DNA from: Owenweeksia hongkongensis DSM 17368
Lineage (GTDB): Bacteria; Bacteroidota; Bacteroidia; Flavobacteriales; Schleiferiaceae
Assembly: GCF_000236705.1 (NCBI RefSeq)
Contig: NC_016599.1
Coordinates: forward strand, 1,240,001-1,304,000
Length of the DNA: 64,000 bases
Direction of reading: 5' to 3'
Shown in pieces: positions 37,061 through 46,294 of the stretch (within the stretch, counting starts at the first letter, position 1; the number at the start of each line of letters is the position of its first letter). The notes under the pieces are model-generated. The model made no database searches. It was not told the origin of the DNA and saw only the letters and a program-made list of their open reading frames with translations. The position numbers and the translations under genes were made by a program.

Positions 37061-38002
37061 ATGAACGCACTGTACTACGCCAAAAGTTTCATTTATAATG
37101 CTCTGCCCTCCTTCTTCTTTAGATGGAAATATGGCCAGCTAAAACGCTTTGAAAAAACTTGCAATCAGAAGGAACTAGATACTCGGTTGGATTACTACTT
37201 TAAAGTTCAAAACAAGTATCCCATTCCTAAAGAAGCAACTGCTGTAAAAGATGTAAAAAGAGGAAAAGGCACTGCTTACTTTTTAGACCTAAAAGAGTTT
37301 TTACATTACTTTACCAAAGAAGCTCGTTTTGCCTACTACTTTGGTGACGACACAAATGTAAACCCTTACCCTACTTTATTTAAAGCTCGTCCCATTAGAA
37401 ATGGAAATGAAAACTCCATTCTTTTTAAGCTCAATAAGAGGAGGCATTTTAAGTGGGTAAATGATACTATTCCATACACCGAGAAAAAGGATATGATGGT
37501 ATGGCGTGGTGGTGCCTATCGTGCTTTGCGAAGAGAGATGATTGAAAAAATATGGGACCATCCGCTCTGCAATGTGGGGCAAACTAACAAGCCAGTAGAA
37601 GATATGCCCTGGCAAAAGGAACACCTCCCAATAGAAGAGCAGTTGAAATATAAAATCATTTTTTGCCCTGAGGGCAATGATGTAGCCACCAACCTAAAAT
37701 GGGTAATGTCTTCCAATTCACTGTGCTTTATGCCCAAACCCCGCTATGAAACCTGGTTTATGGAAGGAACTCTAAAACCCGGTGTCCACTATGTAGAGGT
37801 AAATGCCCCGTATGATGATTTGGGTGAGAAAATAGAATACTACTCAAAACACACTGATGAAGCTCAAGAAATCATTAAGAATGCCAATCAGCATGTTGCT
37901 CGTTTTCAGGATGAAATGATGGAAGATTTACTTTGTCTAAAGGTATTGGAAAGATATGCTGAATGCAGTGGGCAAGAAAATGAAATTAAGTTTAGAGCTT
38001 AA
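37061..38002 (+). CDS. CAP10/GT90-family glycosyltransferase
   Basis: A 313-residue protein with the GT90 (CAP10-like, LPS A protein) features: KDMMVWRGGAYRALRREM, PIEEQLKYKIIFCPEGNDVATNLKWVMSSNSLCFMPKPRYETWF, and LEPGVHYV-type LKPGVHYVEV. Family members add xylose or glucose to glycans; bacterial ones act in LPS or capsule assembly. No other polysaccharide gene is adjacent. Confidence 0.9.
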   Translation: MNALYYAKSFIYNALPSFFFRWKYGQLKRFEKTCNQKELDTRLDYYFKVQNKYPIPKEATAVKDVKRGKGTAYFLDLKEFLHYFTKEARFAYYFGDDTNVNPYPTLFKARPIRNGNENSILFKLNKRRHFKWVNDTIPYTEKKDMMVWRGGAYRALRREMIEKIWDHPLCNVGQTNKPVEDMPWQKEHLPIEEQLKYKIIFCPEGNDVATNLKWVMSSNSLCFMPKPRYETWFMEGTLKPGVHYVEVNAPYDDLGEKIEYYSKHTDEAQEIIKNANQHVARFQDEMMEDLLCLKVLERYAECSGQENEIKFRA

Positions 38003-38082
38003 CTCTAAAGACTAAGTTGAAGTTTTAACATTTTGGTTTTTACAAAACCTCTACATTTATATCAACTAAAACTTCTTAAACT

Positions 38083-38919
38083 ATGAAAAGACTAATCGCA
38101 ATATCTCTCTTGCTCTCGCTATCCTTTTTATCCAAGGCACAGGAAACTGAAAATCCAAAGTTCTTTAACGCTGCAGACCCAACACAGCTTTACACTAATG
38201 TAAATTTGAATGCTGGGATTACTTTTAGTGGAAGAAGTGCCGAGGCCATGGCGGCTGATTATTGGCAGGTGAACTTGGGTGGAAAATTTGCCGTAAAAAA
38301 GTTCAACTTTGGCTTTAATATACCTTTTAGCAATCTTGGAAACTTTTATACAGGGATAGTAGAAGTAGACTTACACGCAGGCTTCCAACCTTTTAATAGG
38401 AACAAGTTCTTTAAGTCATCACTTATCACAGCAGGTGTTGTTTTGCCTTCACATGATGGATACGGTTATTTTGAAGGTTTAAATTCAAATAGAGTATTCT
38501 ATCTGGATTATACTGCTTCGCTTAAATTCAACGATAAGATTTCTGTATTCCCAAAAGTAGGTTTAGAAAAAGGAAGCAATGTAGATGAAAACGCGCCAAG
38601 GTTTAACCTAACATCTTATAAGGCTAGCCTAGGTGGAAGTTATCAAATTAATGCTAAAAATTTCCTCAAGCTTAACTTAAGCTACGCTCACACCACCCGT
38701 GTCCTTGTTAATGAAAATTATGCCTTCTACGGTTTTGAGAACAGCTTAGAAAGTAACTCCCTACTCACCTCATTAAAATACCAATACGCAATTACTCCTA
38801 AGGCACAAGCTTACTCAAAGCTAAATGTTGATTTTGGTGAACGATTTGAAAATAACTACTATGGCTATAACCTTACCCAGCCTGGAATATTTCTTGGCTT
38901 CCAATATTTTATAAAATAG
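38083..38919 (+). CDS. Outer-membrane beta-barrel protein
   Basis: A 278-residue protein with a signal peptide (MKRLIAISLLLSLSFLSKAQ) and many alternating amphipathic strands separated by Gly/Asn turns, ending in a Phe-Ile-Lys that fits an outer-membrane strand signal. No known family. It looks like a 12-14-stranded porin-like or DUF-type outer-membrane protein. An upstream TACATTTA box suggests its own promoter, and a terminator follows. Confidence 0.78.
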   Translation: MKRLIAISLLLSLSFLSKAQETENPKFFNAADPTQLYTNVNLNAGITFSGRSAEAMAADYWQVNLGGKFAVKKFNFGFNIPFSNLGNFYTGIVEVDLHAGFQPFNRNKFFKSSLITAGVVLPSHDGYGYFEGLNSNRVFYLDYTASLKFNDKISVFPKVGLEKGSNVDENAPRFNLTSYKASLGGSYQINAKNFLKLNLSYAHTTRVLVNENYAFYGFENSLESNSLLTSLKYQYAITPKAQAYSKLNVDFGERFENNYYGYNLTQPGIFLGFQYFIK

Positions 38920-38939
38920 ACCATCATTTAGCGCACAAA

Positions 38940-38966
38940 AAAGGGAGCCAATTGGCTCCCTTTTTC
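38940..38966. terminator. Rho-independent terminator
   Basis: Perfect 10-base arms AAAGGGAGCC / GGCTCCCTTT with AATT loop between convergent genes; likely serves both. Confidence 0.88.
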
Positions 38967-38984
38967 TTTATCTAAAACTTAGTT

Positions 38985-39224
38985 CTAACTTATCGAGTTC
39001 CGAACCTTCTGGGTAAAAGCCCGCAATGCTGATTTTTCATCCATGGCTCCGCTGGCAACTTGTTCTTTTATCCAAATGGCGCCAAAGATGTGTGTCAGTT
39101 TTTCGCCTTCATCATCACCTTCTACTTCTATGGAAAGGGCACGCTCCTCGGCTAAATCTTCCTCTGCCTTCTGAAGCGTTTCAATATCCACGCTCAATAG
39201 TTTTCGGATGGCTCCTAATTTCAT
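38985..39224 (-). CDS. DUF6952-type small protein co-transcribed with thioredoxin
   Basis: A 79-residue acidic, helix-rich protein (MKLGAIRKLLSVDIETLQKAEEDL) I recall as the Bacteroidota DUF6952 family, usually next to a thioredoxin and peroxiredoxin. No catalytic residues are visible. It starts 1 base after the thioredoxin stop, so the two are one operon. Function unknown; a redox-partner role is inference from context. Confidence 0.82.
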   Translation of the reverse strand: MKLGAIRKLLSVDIETLQKAEEDLAEERALSIEVEGDDEGEKLTHIFGAIWIKEQVASGAMDEKSALRAFTQKVRNSIS

Positions 39225-39225
39225 A

Positions 39226-39543
39226 CTAGTTCAATTTTGCGATAAGTGAACGCAAGTACTCTTCTTTGCTACCCGCGCTTCCTTCTACAAGCTCACCATC
39301 TTTGAAAGCTGCCAAAAATGGAAGGTTATCCACTCCTGCGGCTTTGCGCGCTTCTGGATTTTTTTCAGCATCCACTTCCAAGAAAACCACATCCTGAAGC
39401 TCGTCTTCATTACTCACTCTTTTATACTTTGGTGAAAACAAACGGCAGCTACCACACCAGTCGGCATAATACTTTACCACTACCTTTTTATTTCCCTCTA
39501 ATTCCTTTTTAAATTCTGCGTCAGTTACTGTTAATACAGCCAT
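39226..39543 (-). CDS. Thioredoxin family protein with WCGSC active site
   Basis: A 105-residue thioredoxin fold. The active site is DWCGSC (Cys30, Cys33) instead of the common WCGPC, and the cis-Pro lies in NLPFLAAF. The Ser in place of Pro normally makes the disulfide more oxidising and changes stability. It probably reduces a specific partner. The first gene of a two-gene operon with the DUF6952-type protein; a TATCTTTG box precedes it. Confidence 0.92.
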   Translation of the reverse strand: MAVLTVTDAEFKKELEGNKKVVVKYYADWCGSCRLFSPKYKRVSNEDELQDVVFLEVDAEKNPEARKAAGVDNLPFLAAFKDGELVEGSAGSKEEYLRSLIAKLN

Positions 39544-39580
39544 GTCAAATATATTTTGGTGTTAATTTTATTTTCGGTGA

Positions 39581-39588
39581 CAAAGATA
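39581..39588 (-). promoter_or_regulatory. -7 box TATCTTTG for the thioredoxin operon
   Basis: Plus-strand CAAAGATA reads TATCTTTG on the minus strand, about 38 bases before the thioredoxin start. No clear -33 element. Confidence 0.35.
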
Positions 39589-39636
39589 AAATCAACCTGT
39601 GTTATTAAAAAAATATTGTGATTGATAAAATTTATA

Positions 39637-40536
39637 TCAATTATCCCCAAGGATATTTTCCTTGTATAGATGACGCACCATCCCATCAGCCAAACCTCGC
39701 TTAGGAACCAGCATCCTTTCCGATTTTGCCCAGTTCATGGCTGACTTATAAATCTTCAGTGCATGGGTAATTACGTCCGCTCTATCAGGGTTTAAGTCAA
39801 ACTTCACCATTCTTTCCTGGGGGGTAAACTTTTGAAGTAATTCGTAGGTATTTTCGATGTAGGCTATATCCAAAGGATGTCCCATATTTCTACCTGAAAG
39901 TTTGAAAGTACGGTTAATGTTACCACCAGAACCTACCATAAGGATATCACTAATTCCTTTGGTGTTTTCCTTTATCCAGGCCTTCATTTCATCCCAGTTT
40001 TCTTTGCTCACCATTCCCTTCAATAAACGAATAGTTCCAATTTTAAAGGAACGGCTGGCTATAATTTCATCCTTGTAAAATAAGGTAAGCTCCGTGCTAC
40101 CTCCCCCTACGTCAATATATAAGAAGCTATCTTCAAGATCGCGAATGCTCTCAATCATATCAGAATTGAAAATAATCTTGGCCTCTTCCTTTCCATCAAT
40201 CAACTCAATGTCAATTCCCGTTTTTTCAAAAACCTCCTTCACCACCTGTTTACCATTAGTAGATTCGCGCAAAGCGGAAGTAGCGCAGGCACGGTACATC
40301 TCCACTTCATGCACCTCCATAATGCGTGCATAAGCCTGCATACCGGTCACCAGCTTCTGCATATTCTTCTTGCTGATTTTGCCACTGCTAAAGGCATCCG
40401 CGCCCAAGCGAATAGGCAAACGTGTAAGTGATGATTTTTTAAAAAGGGTAACTTTTTTATCTGCAATTACGTTGCTCACGAGCAATCGCACTGAGTTGGA
40501 CCCAATATCTATTCCTGCTATTTTATGAACTTTCAC
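39637..40536 (-). CDS. ppx: Ppx/GppA-type exopolyphosphatase (single-domain form)
   Basis: A 299-residue ASKHA-fold phosphatase with AGIDIGSNSVRLLV at the start and YIDVGGGSTEL in the second phosphate site. The C-terminal HD-like domain of the large proteobacterial enzymes is absent. It degrades polyphosphate or the pppGpp 5'-phosphate; context with ppk1 favours polyphosphate. Its start overlaps the ppk1 stop by one base. Confidence 0.93.
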   Translation of the reverse strand: MKVHKIAGIDIGSNSVRLLVSNVIADKKVTLFKKSSLTRLPIRLGADAFSSGKISKKNMQKLVTGMQAYARIMEVHEVEMYRACATSALRESTNGKQVVKEVFEKTGIDIELIDGKEEAKIIFNSDMIESIRDLEDSFLYIDVGGGSTELTLFYKDEIIASRSFKIGTIRLLKGMVSKENWDEMKAWIKENTKGISDILMVGSGGNINRTFKLSGRNMGHPLDIAYIENTYELLQKFTPQERMVKFDLNPDRADVITHALKIYKSAMNWAKSERMLVPKRGLADGMVRHLYKENILGDN

Positions 40537-42599
40537 TATCCTCTCTTTTGCTGGGTTTTCACATATTCATACAAGGCATACTGCGAACGGATTTTTGGCC
40601 CCTTAATAGTTCGATACTCATTATCCTGAGCCTCATTGTGCCAACGACTCTTTACATTGTCTTTCCAAATAATCTCCATGTGGTCTCGCAGCTGTCGCTT
40701 AATGCTATCTTCGTAAACAGGCACTGTGATTTCCACACGATAATCCAGATTTCGCGGCATCCAATCTGCTGAAGATATAAAATATGCAGGGTTTCCTCCG
40801 TTTTCAAAGATCATAACACGTGAATGCTCCAAAAAGCGATCGATTATGCTAATGGCTTCTATGTTTTCACTCATACCTTTTACGCCAGGTACCAGCGAAC
40901 AAATTCCTCTGATGATCAATCTAATTTTCACACCATAGCTACTCGCTTCATATAGCTTTTCGATAAGCTTTACATCGCAAAGACTGTTTAGCTTTAGCGT
41001 AATACCAGCTGGTGCTCCACGTTTGGCATGACTTATTTCGCGCTCTATCAGTCTTAAGAATGACTTGCGTGTGCCGTGCGGAGAAACAAAAAGATGATTG
41101 TACTTAAAACGCTTGTAGTTGCTTTGCAAAAAGCTAAATACCTTCTCTACCTCGTTGCAAATTTCTTTGTTGGAAGTAAGCAAGTGATAGTCTGTGTAAA
41201 GCTTTGATGTAGACTCATTGAAGTTTCCGGTACCGATGCTGGCATAGTGCTTTAAGGTACCGCCTTCTTTTCTAGTAATAAGGAAAAGTTTACTGTGCAC
41301 CTTCAATCCTGGCACACCAAAGATTACGGTCACACCTTCCGTTTGCAACTCCTGTGTCCACTTAATGTTAGCTTCTTCATCAAAACGGGCACGAAGCTCA
41401 ATTACCACGGTTACTTGCTTTCCATTTTTGGCCGCATTCACCAAGGCACTGATCACACGCGACTTATCCGCTAATCGGTACAATGTGGTTTGAATACTTA
41501 CCACATTGGGATCAATGGCTGCTTCACGCAAAGTTCTTATCAGGTAAGAGAAGCTGTGGTACGGCATAAATAGAAGAACATCCTTTTTACGAATTACATT
41601 CAAGATGCTTCGATCCATGTCCAAATCAGGATGCTGCAAAGCTGGCATCGCTTCAAAGTCTAACCTCTTGTCTCCAATATTTGGGAATTTTATGTAGTCC
41701 TTTTTATTGTGGTATCGCCCTCCGGGAATCAAGCTATCATAGCTGTCCAAGTCCATGCGTTGCATCAAAAACTGCAACATATCAGATGAAATAGTTTTGT
41801 CATAAACAAAACGCACTGGCTCACCAATTCTACGCTGCTTTACAGACTTACTCATTTTCTCAAGAAATCCTTTGGAAACATCATCATCCAGATCGAGCTC
41901 GGCATCACGCGTAATTTTTACAGTATGAGCCTCTATTCTATCAAATTCATAGGTAAAGAAAATGTACTCCAAATTGTAACGAATTACGTCTTCCAAGTAC
42001 ATTACATAGTGATTTCCATATTTGGGTAATTCCCAAAAACGCCCAACAAGTTCAGAAGGAACTTCAATCAAAGCGTACTGAGGATCATCTGGCTCAGCAT
42101 TTTTTATGAGCTTTATTGCCAAATAAATAGACTTGTCTTTAAGTTCAGGTACGTTCTTTTTATCTGCCAGTATAAGCGTGAAGATGGTTGGACTTATCTT
42201 ATCGATAAACACCTTGTGCACATGCTCCTTTTGACCAGCAGTCAGAGATTTTTCGTCCACAAACTCAATCCCGTTTTCCTCTAGCTCTTCTAAAAGCAAA
42301 TCATTGGTGCGCTGGGCCTCTGCCTGCATATACACCACCTTTTCAGAAATTTCGGCAAGCAAATCACTTGGTGCTGTATCTCCCAGTCTCTTTTTGGGTG
42401 TATCACTAAGCTGGCTCAGTCTTTTGATACTGGCATATCTCACTCTAAAAAACTCATCCATATTACTGGAAAAAATTCCCAGAAAACGTAGTCTCTCTAC
42501 AAGTGGATTTGATTTATCAAGTGCCTCTTGCAGCACTCTCTCATTAAACAATAGCCAGCTTACATCACGAGCTATTATTTTTGGTTTAGGCTTTCTCAA
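40536..42599 (-). CDS. ppk1: Polyphosphate kinase 1
   Basis: A 687-residue PPK1. The two catalytic histidines fall at the same numbers as in E. coli: His435 in KVHSKLFLITRKEG, the residue that becomes phosphorylated, and His592 in FLEHSRVMIFENGG. Other conserved elements are YASIGTGNFNES and SSADWMPRNLDYR. The enzyme makes polyphosphate from ATP at the membrane. It overlaps sixA-like by 4 bases and ppx by 1, forming a three-gene operon. Confidence 0.97.
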   Translation of the reverse strand: MRKPKPKIIARDVSWLLFNERVLQEALDKSNPLVERLRFLGIFSSNMDEFFRVRYASIKRLSQLSDTPKKRLGDTAPSDLLAEISEKVVYMQAEAQRTNDLLLEELEENGIEFVDEKSLTAGQKEHVHKVFIDKISPTIFTLILADKKNVPELKDKSIYLAIKLIKNAEPDDPQYALIEVPSELVGRFWELPKYGNHYVMYLEDVIRYNLEYIFFTYEFDRIEAHTVKITRDAELDLDDDVSKGFLEKMSKSVKQRRIGEPVRFVYDKTISSDMLQFLMQRMDLDSYDSLIPGGRYHNKKDYIKFPNIGDKRLDFEAMPALQHPDLDMDRSILNVIRKKDVLLFMPYHSFSYLIRTLREAAIDPNVVSIQTTLYRLADKSRVISALVNAAKNGKQVTVVIELRARFDEEANIKWTQELQTEGVTVIFGVPGLKVHSKLFLITRKEGGTLKHYASIGTGNFNESTSKLYTDYHLLTSNKEICNEVEKVFSFLQSNYKRFKYNHLFVSPHGTRKSFLRLIEREISHAKRGAPAGITLKLNSLCDVKLIEKLYEASSYGVKIRLIIRGICSLVPGVKGMSENIEAISIIDRFLEHSRVMIFENGGNPAYFISSADWMPRNLDYRVEITVPVYEDSIKRQLRDHMEIIWKDNVKSRWHNEAQDNEYRTIKGPKIRSQYALYEYVKTQQKRG

Positions 42600-43093
42600 T
42601 TCTCTCTTCTTCTTTTCGGATAGTCAAAAAATACCAGCTCGGCTTTCTTATCCAGATTTTTCCATTCATCTATATCAAAGCGCAAGCAGGCCACACCTGT
42701 GGTAGGTACATTATCAATGCGATGATCAATACATTTGTTTACCACATCAGTTATGGTAGGGTTGTGCCCAAATAGCATTACAGAGCTATGCTCATCGCTA
42801 AGATTGCGAATTATCTGCAGCAAATCTTTGGTATTAGCATGATAAATACCCGGTTCCATCTGTATTTCATTTGCATGAATACTCAGGTTTTTGGAAAATA
42901 TTATTGCTGTGTGAAGTGCTCTAGTGGCGGGGCTAGAAACAATATGTTCAGGTATACAATTTTGCTCACGAAGCCATTCTGAAGTGCTATATGCATCTCT
43001 TACTCCCCTGCCCTTTAGTGGCCTGTCCATGTCCTGCACACCTTCAACTTTCCATGATGATTTTGCGTGTCTTACCAGATAAAGTGTTTTCAT
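42596..43093 (-). CDS. SixA-like histidine phosphatase (RHG superfamily)
   Basis: A 165-residue phosphatase with YLVRHAKSSW (Arg8, His9), EHIVSSPATRALHTA and MLFGHNPTITD, the SixA/PGM-like pattern. SixA-type proteins remove phosphate from phosphohistidine. It is the first gene of the ppk1-ppx operon, with a 4-base overlap into ppk1. PPK1 works through a phosphohistidine, which makes PPK1 an attractive, unproven substrate. Confidence 0.92.
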   Translation of the reverse strand: MKTLYLVRHAKSSWKVEGVQDMDRPLKGRGVRDAYSTSEWLREQNCIPEHIVSSPATRALHTAIIFSKNLSIHANEIQMEPGIYHANTKDLLQIIRNLSDEHSSVMLFGHNPTITDVVNKCIDHRIDNVPTTGVACLRFDIDEWKNLDKKAELVFFDYPKRRREN

Positions 43094-43165
43094 AAGCTAC
43101 GAGCTCAATTCTTTAGCTTTCGAAAATAGATAATTGCAGGCAGCTACAGCTAATCTTAAAAATAA

Positions 43166-43208
43166 AATAACCGGATGTTTATATTGTATTAATAAACAAC
43201 CGGTTATT
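43166..43208 (-). terminator. Terminator-like hairpin between the MORN-like and sixA genes
   Basis: ATAACCGGATGTTTAT / ATAAACAACCGGTTAT arms (one mismatch) with about a 10-base loop; on the minus strand a T-rich run follows. It likely ends the def-mazG-MORN unit before the polyphosphate operon. Confidence 0.65.
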
Positions 43209-43245
43209 GAAAAATGTACGGTACTATTTTATGGTTTTCTATCGG

Positions 43246-43887
43246 TTACTCATTTTTCATTTTCTTCGATTCTAGATCATACCAGCTCTTAGAAGTAATC
43301 TTACCATTTATGTCAAATTCAATTTTCATAAATACTACGTCCATCTGGTAATGAGTCACACTTTTGACACCTCCGCCATCGTACCACTCCGTCCAAAGAC
43401 CATTTTGAAAACCACCAACTTTTTGTCCTCTGAGTTTCATATGACCTGAAGGATACTCTATTCTAATTACCTGCTCCGCTTGAATCGGATCTATTGATTT
43501 TTTAGAATGAGTCAGAATAAGGTTCTCGTCAACTAGCATCTTTTTCCTGTTCAATATTAGAGAATCCCTTGTCAGGCGCTTCACCTTATAGATAATATCC
43601 CCTATTTGAAGAGTAGAGTCCAACAATTGATAGTCATATTTAAATTGTTCACCAAATTGCCGCACATCCACCTTTCCATTATTTTGGAAAAAGAACATAT
43701 CTTTAGGCTCCGTATCTTTTTGCTCGCCTGAGTTGTTACCGAAAATATCAACTTTTTCAATTGGATTGTTGTCAATCCTTTCTTGAAGCTCCCAAGTCCC
43801 AATAATTAATTTTTTAAAACCGGTTTGAGCAATTATCGGTGCAGAAAAGAATAGGGCCATCAGAACTATAGTTTTCTTCATTTTCAA
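43246..43887 (-). CDS. Secreted MORN-like repeat protein
   Basis: A 213-residue protein with a signal peptide (MKKTIVLMALFFSAPIIAQ). After an unassigned lipocalin-like segment (FKKLIIGTWELQERI), the C-terminal 65 residues read like MORN/'toxin-antitoxin YwqK' repeats (YPSGHMKLRGQKVGGFQNGLWTEWYDGG, IEFDINGKITSKSWYD). Function unknown. It starts 18 bases after mazG and may be its operon partner. Confidence 0.75.
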   Translation of the reverse strand: MKMKKTIVLMALFFSAPIIAQTGFKKLIIGTWELQERIDNNPIEKVDIFGNNSGEQKDTEPKDMFFFQNNGKVDVRQFGEQFKYDYQLLDSTLQIGDIIYKVKRLTRDSLILNRKKMLVDENLILTHSKKSIDPIQAEQVIRIEYPSGHMKLRGQKVGGFQNGLWTEWYDGGGVKSVTHYQMDVVFMKIEFDINGKITSKSWYDLESKKMKNE

Positions 43888-43905
43888 AATTATGGTAATT
43901 TATTA

Positions 43906-44679
43906 CTACAACTTCTTAGCCTCATTCCAAAAAACGTCCATCTCCGCCAAGGTCATATCACCCAGGCTTTTTCCGCTTTTTGAAGCTTGAGCTTCCAAAT
44001 ACTGAAATCGCTTTATAAACTTCTTATTGGTGCGCTCCAAGGCTGATTCTGGGTCTACTTTAAGAAAGCGCGAAAGGTTAATAATGGAAAACAAAAAGTC
44101 TCCAAATTCCTCTTCCGTCTTCTCTTGGTTTCCTGCAGCTATTTCAGCTTTCAACTCATTGAGTTCTTCATCTACCTTTTCCCACACCTGATTGGTTTCT
44201 TCCCAATCAAAGCCAATACCCCGTGCTTTTTCTTGAATACGCGTAGCTTTTATCATAGCTGGCAATGAACGAGGCACGCCCTCCAGCACCGACTTCTTAC
44301 CTTCCTTAAGCTTTAGCTTTTCCCAATTGGTTTTTACTTCTTCCTCATCGGCCACATTTACATCTCCATATATATGAGGATGGCGGCTAATGAGTTTTTC
44401 GCAAATTCCATTGAGCACATCGGCTATATCAAAGGCATTTTTCTCGCTACCTATTTTGGCATAAAACACCATGTGAAGCATAATGTCACCCAACTCCTTG
44501 CGCACCTCTTCCAAATCATTGTCCAAAATAGCATCACCCAGTTCATACGTTTCCTCTATGGTAAGAGGACGCAATGTTTCAAGGGTCTGCTTCATATCCC
44601 ACGGGCACTTAGCGCGCAGGTCGTCCATAATGTCCAAAAGACGGCCAAAAGCCTGTAACTTATCTTCTCGGGTATTCAC
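43906..44679 (-). CDS. mazG: Nucleoside triphosphate pyrophosphohydrolase MazG
   Basis: A 257-residue all-alpha NTP pyrophosphatase with two MazG modules. The first has PWDMKQTLETLRPLTIEETYELGDAI and ELGDIMLHMVFYAKI; the second has EELNELKAEIA and EFGDFLFSIINLSRFL. It hydrolyses NTPs, including non-canonical ones, and can lower ppGpp signalling in E. coli. It is 0 bases from the DUF5606 gene, part of the def-DUF5606-mazG operon. Confidence 0.95.
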   Translation of the reverse strand: MNTREDKLQAFGRLLDIMDDLRAKCPWDMKQTLETLRPLTIEETYELGDAILDNDLEEVRKELGDIMLHMVFYAKIGSEKNAFDIADVLNGICEKLISRHPHIYGDVNVADEEEVKTNWEKLKLKEGKKSVLEGVPRSLPAMIKATRIQEKARGIGFDWEETNQVWEKVDEELNELKAEIAAGNQEKTEEEFGDFLFSIINLSRFLKVDPESALERTNKKFIKRFQYLEAQASKSGKSLGDMTLAEMDVFWNEAKKL

Positions 44680-45120
44680 TTATTTGCTTTCTTCTTCAGA
44701 GCTCACCTCTTCCGCTGGCTCCTCAGTTTTCTCTTCAGCTTTAGTCACCAAACCGTTTTCCTGAAGTATGTTGTACCACTGAAAAAGTTTTTTCAAATCT
44801 GAATTGTAAACTCTTTCCTGATCGTAATCTTCAAGAATTTCCAGCATATAGCTACGAAGAGCCTCTGGCTTTTCTTTGTGGCTAATAGCCTGTCCCAGAT
44901 TTTCTTTATCCGCAATCTTTTGAAACACATCGGCCAAAGGCACTTCTTCATTGTATGTGTAGATAGCGATATCTTTTAAAGCACTTACGTTGCTTGCCTG
45001 TGTTACAGGAAATTTTTTATCATCAATAAGCGATGAAACAATTACACCACCACGGCTTTGTGCCACCAATTTGTAAAGGCCCGGCTTACCGCCAATTGCC
45101 AAAATTCCTTCTAATTCCAT
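44680..45120 (-). CDS. DUF5606 family protein
   Basis: A 146-residue protein beginning [19 protein letters not shown], the signature of DUF5606 in Bacteroidota. It has a small barrel-like N-terminal half and an acidic C-terminal tail (KTEEPAEEVSSEEES). Function unknown. Conserved placement between def and mazG argues for a housekeeping role. Overlaps the TPR lipoprotein stop by 1 base. Confidence 0.9.
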   Translation of the reverse strand: MELEGILAIGGKPGLYKLVAQSRGGVIVSSLIDDKKFPVTQASNVSALKDIAIYTYNEEVPLADVFQKIADKENLGQAISHKEKPEALRSYMLEILEDYDQERVYNSDLKKLFQWYNILQENGLVTKAEEKTEEPAEEVSSEEESK

Positions 45121-45659
45121 TATTCTCCTTTAGGGTTAGTATCTTTTTTACTTTCAGCTTCCTTCATCCACTTTGCCACCAATTCTTCATCGGTAAGCGT
45201 ATCCTGGGCTATAGCCAAAAGACTTTTTGCATCATCTGCTAGTTCATTGTTAGGATAAGTATCCAAAAAATGTTGGTAAGACTTTGCCGCACGATCTTTG
45301 TCATGTAGCTTTTCGTCAAATACATATCCAATCATAAAAACCGAACGAGCGGCCAACGGGTGATCTTTATATTCCACCACAATCTTGTTGTACACATTTA
45401 CAGACTTCAGCACCTTACCGTCCATTTCTTTATAGATATCTGCAGCACGGCTAAGGTAAACAGGCGCTAATGAATCCTGTGGATTTGCTTTAGCGTATGC
45501 CATGTAAGCAGCAGTAAGATCATTGGCAATAGCCGTGTCCATTTCTGCATGCTTTTTAATCTCTGTTTCCATCTTTACGATGGAGCTATTCAAATCGGGC
45601 TCTTGGGCCTGGCAGGCGCTAAACACAACCACCAGAGCCATCCATTTTAAGTTTCTCAT
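45120..45659 (-). CDS. TPR-repeat lipoprotein
   Basis: A 179-residue lipoprotein (lipobox FSAC, Cys15) with helical repeats of the tetratricopeptide/Sel1 type ([72 protein letters not shown]). It resembles YbgF/BamD-like scaffolds. A role in envelope assembly is inferred only. It overlaps def by four bases and DUF5606 by one. Confidence 0.85.
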   Translation of the reverse strand: MRNLKWMALVVVFSACQAQEPDLNSSIVKMETEIKKHAEMDTAIANDLTAAYMAYAKANPQDSLAPVYLSRAADIYKEMDGKVLKSVNVYNKIVVEYKDHPLAARSVFMIGYVFDEKLHDKDRAAKSYQHFLDTYPNNELADDAKSLLAIAQDTLTDEELVAKWMKEAESKKDTNPKGE

Positions 45660-46228
45660 TTCGATTTTGGGAATCTCATTTTATAATTCACAGAAACCTT
45701 GCCTTTGCTAATGTTATTAAGCTTTCCTTTAATGATGCGCTTACGCAAAGGAGAAAGATAATCTGTAAATAATACTCCATCAATATGGTCATATTCGTGC
45801 TGAATAACGCGCGCTTTCAAGCCATCATATACTTCATCGTGCTCATTAAAGTCACTATCCAAATATTTGATTCGGATTCTTTCTGGACGCACCACATCCT
45901 CACGCACATCAGGAATACTCAAACAGCCTTCATTAAAAGCCCATTCTTCGCCATCTTCCTCTATAATCTCTGCATTGATAAATACTTTTTTGAAACCTTC
46001 CAGTCCCTCTTCATCCTCTTCATCTTCGTCCACAAAGCCACCGGCATCAATCACAAACAAACGGATACCGCGACCAATTTGAGGAGCAGCTAAGCCCACT
46101 CCACTGGCGCTGTACATGGTCTCCCACATGTTGTCAATAAGCTCTTGTAGTTTTGGAAAATCCTTATCAATGTCTTCTCCCCTTTTTCTTAATACGGGGT
46201 CGCCATAGGCCACAATCGGTAATATCAT
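45656..46228 (-). CDS. def: Peptide deformylase
   Basis: A 190-residue deformylase with all three metal/active-site motifs: [22 protein letters not shown] and [12 protein letters not shown]. It removes the formyl group from new proteins. The start at 46228 ([15 protein letters not shown]) fits the family; the 15-residue extension to 46273 would overlap the promoter. A 17-residue acidic insert ([15 protein letters not shown]) in the middle is typical of Bacteroidota deformylases. First gene of the def operon. Confidence 0.97.
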   Translation of the reverse strand: MILPIVAYGDPVLRKRGEDIDKDFPKLQELIDNMWETMYSASGVGLAAPQIGRGIRLFVIDAGGFVDEDEEDEEGLEGFKKVFINAEIIEEDGEEWAFNEGCLSIPDVREDVVRPERIRIKYLDSDFNEHDEVYDGLKARVIQHEYDHIDGVLFTDYLSPLRKRIIKGKLNNISKGKVSVNYKMRFPKSK

Positions 46229-46243
46229 GCAAAAAATTTGCGG

Positions 46244-46273
46244 CAAAGGTAATGATTGAATTGCGCAATGCAA
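46244..46273 (-). promoter_or_regulatory. Promoter of the def operon (TTG-N19-TACCTTTG)
   Basis: On the minus strand a TTG at 46273-46271 is followed by exactly 19 bases and TACCTTTG at 46251-46244, a full match to the Bacteroidota -33/-7 consensus. The ATG at 46228 lies 16 bases beyond the -7 box, so the leader is short. Confidence 0.7.
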
Positions 46274-46294
46274 TCGCTATTATAAAGCGGTTTA

